Source: an uncultured Oscillospiraceae bacterium
GTDB lineage: Bacteria; Bacillota; Clostridia; Oscillospirales; Oscillospiraceae
Assembly: GCA_910584285.1 (NCBI GenBank)
Contig: CAJTYK010000053.1
Location: 1 to 12,890 of the forward strand
Length of the DNA: 12,890 bases
Reading direction: 5' to 3'
Under the pieces are notes generated by a model. The model was not told the DNA's origin. It made no database searches and saw only the letters and a list, made by a program, of their open reading frames with translations. Within the stretch, counting starts at the first letter, position 1, and each line of letters opens with the position of its first letter. Positions 12,751-12,890 of this stretch are shown here, in pieces. Both the position numbers and the translations under genes were made by a program.

Positions 12751-12890
12751 ACGGTGTCCCCCTCCTTCACGCTGTAGTCCCGGTCACGGGCGGCGGGAGC
12801 AACTTTGCGCCGATCATCGGCTATCCAGCGTCGGATGGTAGCGGCGTGGTTCTTGTACGTCCTGCCAGTAGACGCCATGTACTCGGAAAG
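12747..12890 (-). CDS. Replisome-organizer-like replication protein, C-terminal fragment (partial at window edge)
   Basis: The last 47 codons are visible on the minus strand and the gene continues beyond 12890. The text contains LSEYMASTGRTYKNHAATIR followed by RWIADDRRK, typical of the C-terminal end of phage-type replisome organizer or DnaD-like proteins in conjugative elements. It ends with VKEGDTV. Its TGA (12749-12747) overlaps the ATG of the next gene, so the two are translationally coupled. The N-terminal DNA-binding part is not in the window, so the call rests on the tail and on gene order. Confidence 0.65.
   Translation of the reverse strand, partial: LSEYMASTGRTYKNHAATIRRWIADDRRKVAPAARDRDYSVKEGDTV

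Overview
The window looks like chromosomal DNA from a GC-rich anaerobic gut Firmicute, probably an Oscillospiraceae-type relative of Flavonifractor or Lawsonibacter. This is inferred from strong Shine-Dalgarno sites, sigma-A-like promoters, the protein families present and the GC-rich coding style. No 16S gene is present, so the genus is a guess.

Layout. Positions 1-105 hold two back-to-back intrinsic terminators. A monocistronic oleate hydratase gene (187-1962) follows, with its own terminator. Positions 2118-2540 hold a 68-residue Cro/C1-type helix-turn-helix gene and, on the opposite strand, a small unrecognised gene interrupted by an in-frame TAA. A good promoter at 2623-2651 then drives a three-gene plus-strand operon (2684-5551): a DUF5058 membrane protein, a second small polytopic membrane protein, and a membrane-anchored M20 metallopeptidase of the CPS1/PM20D1 type. 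The sequence suggests a transporter pair coupled to an amide hydrolase.

A second plus-strand operon (5699-8030) encodes thioredoxin, a single-domain rhodanese and a CoA-disulfide reductase with a C-terminal rhodanese domain, a persulfide/sulfane-sulfur and thiol-redox set. Its promoter has a perfect -10, no -35, and a 13-base palindrome centred about 41 bases upstream of the expected start, which is the geometry of a class II Crp/Fnr activator site. A Crp/Fnr regulator is encoded convergently just downstream (8077-8730, minus) and shares a bidirectional terminator with the operon. The regulator is divergent from a large secreted FG-GAP beta-propeller protein with a C-terminal copper-amine-oxidase-N-like (stalk) region (9023-11215). 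Both divergent promoters have 17-base spacers.

From about 11,280 the composition becomes more AT-rich and the content becomes mobile-element-like. It holds an Rpn/PDDEXK_2 transposase-like nuclease (minus), a small gene that looks like the start of a DnaC-like replication protein joined to a TnpW-like protein (minus), and the C-terminus of a replisome-organizer-like protein running off the window end. This is probably the edge or remnant of an integrative/conjugative element.
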